Below, in pieces: positions 60,581-64,000 of a DNA stretch of 64,000 nt. The notes beneath the pieces are model-generated. The model saw nothing but the letters and a program-made list of their open reading frames with translations. It was not told the origin of the DNA and did not search any database. The stretch comes from Tateyamaria sp. syn59 (GTDB lineage: Bacteria > Pseudomonadota > Alphaproteobacteria > Rhodobacterales > Rhodobacteraceae), in NCBI RefSeq assembly GCF_007995245.1, contig NZ_VCBA01000003.1:313184-377183 (forward strand), read 5' to 3'. Each line of letters begins with the position of its first letter. Within the stretch, counting starts at the first letter, position 1. The position numbers were made by a program, and so were the translations under genes.

Positions 60581-61351
60581 TTAGCGGATGGTGCGGCGGT
60601 CCAGCCACGCCTCCCAATCCGCGGTCGAGCCGTTGAAGGCGTTGATGTCGACCGATCCCGCTGTGTTGGGCAGGGTGCCGGTCGCTGTGTACTGCCAGAA
60701 GCGCCAGGGTTGGCCGGGATAGGCTTCGGCTGGCGTTTTGGCTGTCGTTCGGAGCCAGAATTCGTAGCCTTTGAAGGTGTTTAGCTGCGCGTCCTCGTAG
60801 AAGCCGGGCGTGGTGTAGATGATTGGGCGTTGGCCGTAGTGCGCGGTCACGAGGTCAAGCCAGCGGCGCATTTCGTCCTGAACTGTGGCCGCATCCGGGC
60901 GGCGTTGGCAGGTGGGGGAGAAAGGGTTCCACTCCATGTCGAGCACGGGCGGCAGGCTGCCGCGGGTTTTGGGGGCGGTGCGGATGAAGAATTGCGCCTG
61001 CACCTCGGGTGCGGTGCAGAAATAGTAGAAGTGGTAGGCGCCGCGCTTGATCCCGGCGCGGCCTGCGCCGCGCCAGTGGTCTTGAAACGCGGGGTCGAGC
61101 AGGTCGCCGCCTTCGGTGGCCTTGAGGAACACGAATTCGATGCCGACGGCTTTGGCGCGCTCCCAATCGACGCTGGTCTGGAAGCGGGCGGCGTCCATGC
61201 CCTGGACCGGGTAAGTGGTTGGTTGGCGGCCGGAAAATCGGACGGGGTCAGTGTCGCCGATGACCATAGGGCCGGTGAAAGGGGTTGGGGCGGGGGCGCC
61301 GCAGGCGGTCACGAGGACCAGCGCGGCCAGCATCAAATGGCGTATCAACAT
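60581..61351 (-). CDS. GH25 lysozyme-like lipoprotein
   Basis: 256 residues. The lipobox LVTAC puts the lipidated Cys at residue 17. The mature part is a GH25 muramidase (N,O-diacetylmuramidase) barrel: catalytic Asp53 in GMDAARF and Asp138/Glu140 in VLDMEW, with WRFWQYTATG near the end. It would cleave the MurNAc-GlcNAc bond of peptidoglycan while anchored to a membrane. The start ATG at 61351 is at the natural signal-peptide onset. It follows the DadA-like gene by 17 bp on the same strand. Confidence 0.9.
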   Translation of the reverse strand: MLIRHLMLAALVLVTACGAPAPTPFTGPMVIGDTDPVRFSGRQPTTYPVQGMDAARFQTSVDWERAKAVGIEFVFLKATEGGDLLDPAFQDHWRGAGRAGIKRGAYHFYYFCTAPEVQAQFFIRTAPKTRGSLPPVLDMEWNPFSPTCQRRPDAATVQDEMRRWLDLVTAHYGQRPIIYTTPGFYEDAQLNTFKGYEFWLRTTAKTPAEAYPGQPWRFWQYTATGTLPNTAGSVDINAFNGSTADWEAWLDRRTIR

Positions 61352-61368
61352 GGGCTGAGCCTAGCCGC

Positions 61369-62424
61369 TCAGAAGCGGGCTGGCGACAGGGAATTGATGG
61401 TGGTGGCGTCGATCTGCGGAGGCTGGCCGAGGACGATGTCGGCGAGGAGTTGGCTGGCCGCCGGGGCCGTCTGGAAGCCGTAGCCGCCCTGGCCTGCGCA
61501 CCAAATGAAATCAGGCACTTGGCGGTCGCGGCCAAGGACCAAACAGCGGTCCGGGGCGAAGCTGCGCAGGCCGGCCCAGGTGGTTTCGACGCGGGTGACG
61601 GGTTCGGTTACGTGTTGGGCGTAGCGGTCGAGACCCTCGGCCAGCACCATGTCGTCGGCCCAAGCGTCGTGAGGCTGGACCGCGTCTTCGTCGGCGGGGG
61701 AGACGAGCAGTTTTCCGGCGTCAGGTTTGGCGTACCAGGTTTCGCCCACGCCGAAAAATATGGGCCAGTTATCAACGGCTTGGCCGCCCGGCGCGGGCAG
61801 GCGGGCCATGGAGCGGCGGTGGGGTGTGATGCCGATGGGTGCGACACCGGCGAGTGCCGCGATCTGGTCGGCCCAGGCGCCCGCGGCGTTGACCAGCAGG
61901 TCGGCGGTTAAGACTTCGTTACCGCAACGGACGATCCAGCGTTTTTCATGTTTGATTTCAGTTACTTTACGATCCGTCAGAACCTGCCCGCCATTGGAGC
62001 GCACGGTCCTTGCGAAATCCTGAATCATACGGTCCGTGTCGATGTCCCATGCATCGGCATGGTAGGCGGCACGGGTGATTGAGCCGTTCAGGATGGGGAC
62101 GTGCGCGCGGGCCTCGTCCACTGAAATCTCGGGGCATTTCAGGGTTTTGGCGTCCGCTTCGAACTGGGTGTCCTCGCCGGCGCGGGCCATCAGCAGAAAG
62201 CCGCGGGGGCTGAGATAGGGTTTATGATATTCGGCGCTGGCCTTGTTCAGCGCGACGACGGGCGGCAGGCCGTAGTTCTCTTCAAAGAGCGCGGCGGAGC
62301 GGCCCGAGGCATGGTAGCCGAGCGCGCTTTCGCCCTCCAGTACGGTGACATTCGCTCCTTCGGACAGACGTGCAGCGGCGGAGATGCCTGCGATGCCGCC
62401 ACCGATGACGATGATGTCGGTCAC
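61369..62424 (-). CDS. FAD-dependent DAO-family oxidoreductase (D-amino-acid/DadA-like)
   Basis: 351 residues. TDIIVIGGGIAGISAAARLSEGANVTVLEGE is the FAD-binding Rossmann start, AWADQIAALAG the middle domain marker, and GQGGYGFQTAPAASQLLADIVLG the C-terminal FAD pyrophosphate loop. It resembles enzymes of the D-amino-acid/D-arginine dehydrogenase and DadA group, which oxidise D-amino acids or glycine-type amines to imines. Start GTG 62424 overlaps the AKR stop (62421-62423) as GTGA. It forms a coupled pair with the upstream AKR gene, but no shared pathway is evident. Confidence 0.86.
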   Translation of the reverse strand: MTDIIVIGGGIAGISAAARLSEGANVTVLEGESALGYHASGRSAALFEENYGLPPVVALNKASAEYHKPYLSPRGFLLMARAGEDTQFEADAKTLKCPEISVDEARAHVPILNGSITRAAYHADAWDIDTDRMIQDFARTVRSNGGQVLTDRKVTEIKHEKRWIVRCGNEVLTADLLVNAAGAWADQIAALAGVAPIGITPHRRSMARLPAPGGQAVDNWPIFFGVGETWYAKPDAGKLLVSPADEDAVQPHDAWADDMVLAEGLDRYAQHVTEPVTRVETTWAGLRSFAPDRCLVLGRDRQVPDFIWCAGQGGYGFQTAPAASQLLADIVLGQPPQIDATTINSLSPARF

Positions 62425-63347
62425 GCTTCCTCGATCCGGTCGGTCGCGGGGGGCGGGGTGACGCTGAATCCTGTGATCTGGTCGTAGAGGTCCGCCGTCA
62501 TATCGAAGTCGAGTGCTGCCAGCGATGGTGCCAATTGCTCTGCAGAGCGGGCGGAGATGATGGGGCGCGGGCGGGCAGGGTGCGCCATGGCCCAGGCCAC
62601 GGCGAGGGTTGCGGGGCTGGTGCCCAGATCGGACGCCAGCGCAGTCAGTTTCACCGCCGCCTCGCGCATCCATTCGACGTTGTAGCGCGCGGCGTAGCGA
62701 TTGTCTTCGGTGAGACGCCCAGTCCCTCCACTTGCGTATTTGCCCGTTAGCAAGCCGCCGCCCAGAGGGGAATAAGGTGCGATTTCAATGCTCTGATCGA
62801 CGGCCATGGGGAAGATCTCGACTTCCGATTGCCGTTTCACCAGGCTGTGCATGGGCTGGATGATGTCGATGCGGACTTCGAATTGGTTCGCGACTGCTTG
62901 CGCCTTCATCACCTGCCATGCGGCGAAGTTTGACACCCCGATGTAACGGATGCGCCCCTCGTGTTTGAGGGTCGCGAGCGCGTCGAAGGTTTCCTGTAGC
63001 GGCGTGTCGTCGTCGAAGCGGTGCAGGTAGAGGATATCGACCATATCCATCTGAAGCCGCTGCTGCGAGGTGGCGAAGCCCGTCAGGATGTTGTCGCGGC
63101 CTGATCCGCCTTCGTAGGCCGCCTTGGTGGCGATGATCAGGCTCTCACGATACTGTCGCGCCATCTCACCCAGCAGGGTTTCGGAGGCGCCGCCGGTATA
63201 GACATATGCCGTGTCGAAATGGGTGATCCCGGCCGCGCGGGCGGCGTCAAACATCGCTCGGCTTTCGGCAGCGTCGGCGCGTCCGCCGAACTGCATGGTG
63301 CCAAAGGTAAAGGGCGAAAGCGGGGTGCCATTCAGGGACGTAATCAT
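62421..63347 (-). CDS. Aldo/keto reductase
   Basis: 308 residues, AKR barrel with catalytic motifs GITHFDTAYVYTGG (Asp and Tyr), IATKAA (Lys) and LYLHRFD (His), plus the IAPYSPLGGGLLTGK signature. It is of the AKR11/YghZ-like group that reduces small aldehydes with NADPH. It is not the same subgroup as the AKR in the monooxygenase operon. ATG 63347 is the natural N-terminus; 12 more in-frame residues upstream are low-quality. First gene of the AKR-DAO-GH25 minus-strand operon. Confidence 0.9.
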   Translation of the reverse strand: MITSLNGTPLSPFTFGTMQFGGRADAAESRAMFDAARAAGITHFDTAYVYTGGASETLLGEMARQYRESLIIATKAAYEGGSGRDNILTGFATSQQRLQMDMVDILYLHRFDDDTPLQETFDALATLKHEGRIRYIGVSNFAAWQVMKAQAVANQFEVRIDIIQPMHSLVKRQSEVEIFPMAVDQSIEIAPYSPLGGGLLTGKYASGGTGRLTEDNRYAARYNVEWMREAAVKLTALASDLGTSPATLAVAWAMAHPARPRPIISARSAEQLAPSLAALDFDMTADLYDQITGFSVTPPPATDRIEEA

Positions 63348-63440
63348 GGGCCAAGTCGTGGCACGGGGGCACCGTACGCGCAACGGTTAACACGGCCCAC
63401 GCCGGGAATCGGGCGGAAATCCCTTAATGGCCTGCATTTG

Positions 63441-63530
63441 CGAGGGGCACCGGGCGCGCACCCCCTGTGCACCCCCCGTACACCCCCTGATGCACCTTGG
63501 GCGTGGTTAACGCACCATGCGGTGGGGTTT
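63441..63530. repeat. Intergenic GTGCACC/GTGGTTAA element, copy 2
   Basis: GCGCACCCCCTGTGCACC, then CGTACACC, TGATGCACC, GTGGTTAA (63502-63509) and CATGCGGTG. The order (YGTGCACC units, GTGGTTAA, RTGCGGTG) is the same as copy 1 at 2811-2886. It occupies most of the 292-bp gap before the DUF2461 gene; the remainder of the gap shows no gene. Confidence 0.5.
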
Positions 63531-63639
63531 GTTACCAAAGCGTAAATGGCGGCCACTGCCGGAAACTGGCACCAGCCTGCGGTGGATTGTGCCAGACCGC
63601 GCGATAGGTAAAGCGCGGCAATAGATGGAGGGATGTGGC

Positions 63640-64000
63640 ATGGCCGATGGGTTTGAGCAGATGGTGGACGAGGCGCTGACCTTCTTTGCCAAGCTGGAAA
63701 AGAACAACACCAAAGAGTGGTTCGAACCGCATAAGGCGCATTACAGGGAGGCCATTGCCGGTCCTGCCGGGTTCTTTGCCGATCTGATGGCCGAGGATGT
63801 CGCCCGCATCACCGGCAAGCCTCACAAACCCAAGGTGTTCCGCATCTACCGCGATGTGCGCTTTTCCAAGGACAAGACACCGCTCAACACGCATCTGCAC
63901 ATCATGTGGCAGCCGACGGTGCAGGACCCGCTGGCGCCATCATGGTTCTGGGGGCTGTCGCAGAATTACTTCATGTTGGGCATGGGGATCATGGGTTTGC
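63640..64000 (+). CDS. DUF2461 (TIGR02453 family) protein, N-terminal part
   Basis: The window ends inside this gene; 120 residues are visible. ALTFFAKLEKNNTKEWFEPHKAHY, FRIYRDVRFSKDKTPLNTHL and FWGLS...GMGI are the hallmarks of this widespread uncharacterised bacterial family (usually ~220 residues). The ATG at 63640 follows GGAGGGATG about 8 bases upstream. Function unknown in the family. Confidence 0.85.
   Translation, partial: MADGFEQMVDEALTFFAKLEKNNTKEWFEPHKAHYREAIAGPAGFFADLMAEDVARITGKPHKPKVFRIYRDVRFSKDKTPLNTHLHIMWQPTVQDPLAPSWFWGLSQNYFMLGMGIMGL

Overview
The window looks like a piece of chromosome from an alphaproteobacterium of the Rhodobacteraceae (Roseobacter group). This is inferred from the high GC content, the FrcBCAK and AglEFGAK sugar ABC operons in rhizobial/roseobacter order, a fused one-ORF indolepyruvate ferredoxin oxidoreductase with a divergent Lrp regulator, a TRAP carrier, a GcvT-fused dimethylglycine-dehydrogenase-like enzyme, and short GC-rich intergenic repeats. 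I saw no insertion sequence, phage gene, integrase or CRISPR array. One tRNA gene (Gln, anticodon UUG) is present.

Layout. 1-2762: an amidotransferase (5' cut by the window), a cytochrome P450 and a glutamine-synthetase-like ligase in one tight operon. 2990-6976: Lrp regulator divergent from IorAB. 6963-13541: a sugar operon on the minus strand (frcB, frcC, frcA, frcK, a PfkB kinase and a D-lyxose/mannose-type isomerase) with a divergent ROK regulator and a 35-bp palindromic operator between them. 13538-22830: alpha-glucoside operon aglEFGAK on the minus strand, divergent from a LacI-type regulator and a GH1 glucosidase. 22919-30655: a GntR regulator and a Gfo/Idh/MocA dehydrogenase, divergent from an operon of SsuD-like flavin monooxygenase, aldo/keto reductase, flavin reductase and a complete TRAP transporter, closed by a strong terminator. 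30741-35195: single genes, including a class D beta-lactamase, a PEP-mutase/isocitrate-lyase family protein, a Sel1 protein and a di-haem MauG-like peroxidase. 35192-40313: acyl-CoA dehydrogenase, NDP-forming acyl-CoA ligase and enoyl-CoA hydratase with a divergent GlxA-type AraC regulator. 40244-44534: RND efflux pump and adaptor. 44782-46344: a haem oxygenase strikingly like animal cyclooxygenase. 46307-49268: EutA-like isomerase, M24 peptidase and a diaminopropionate ammonia-lyase-like enzyme. 49362-64000: tRNA-Gln, BON-MscS channel, quinone reductase, RidA, SH3 protein, glyoxylate/hydroxypyruvate reductase, gamma-glutamyltransferase, GlcD-type dehydrogenase, spondin-domain protein, dimethylglycine-dehydrogenase-like enzyme, GH25 lysozyme lipoprotein, DadA-like oxidase, a second aldo/keto reductase and a DUF2461 protein cut by the window end.

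How the genes work together. Much of the window is scavenging of organic carbon, nitrogen and possibly sulfur: sugar import and entry into glycolysis (frc, agl), amine and amino-acid turnover (P450/GS cluster, IorAB, GGT, DMGDH-like, DadA-like), and acyl-CoA oxidation. The two most interesting systems are: (1) the monooxygenase/AKR/flavin-reductase/TRAP operon, which has the three-enzyme composition of the sulfoquinovose monooxygenase (Smo) pathway but a TRAP carrier in place of an ABC importer and no sulfoquinovosidase; and (2) the cyclooxygenase-like protein, which keeps the equivalents of the COX tyrosyl-radical Tyr, proximal His, substrate Arg and aspirin-site Ser but has Asp at the distal His position.

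All function assignments come from reading motifs and from family knowledge; no database search was run.
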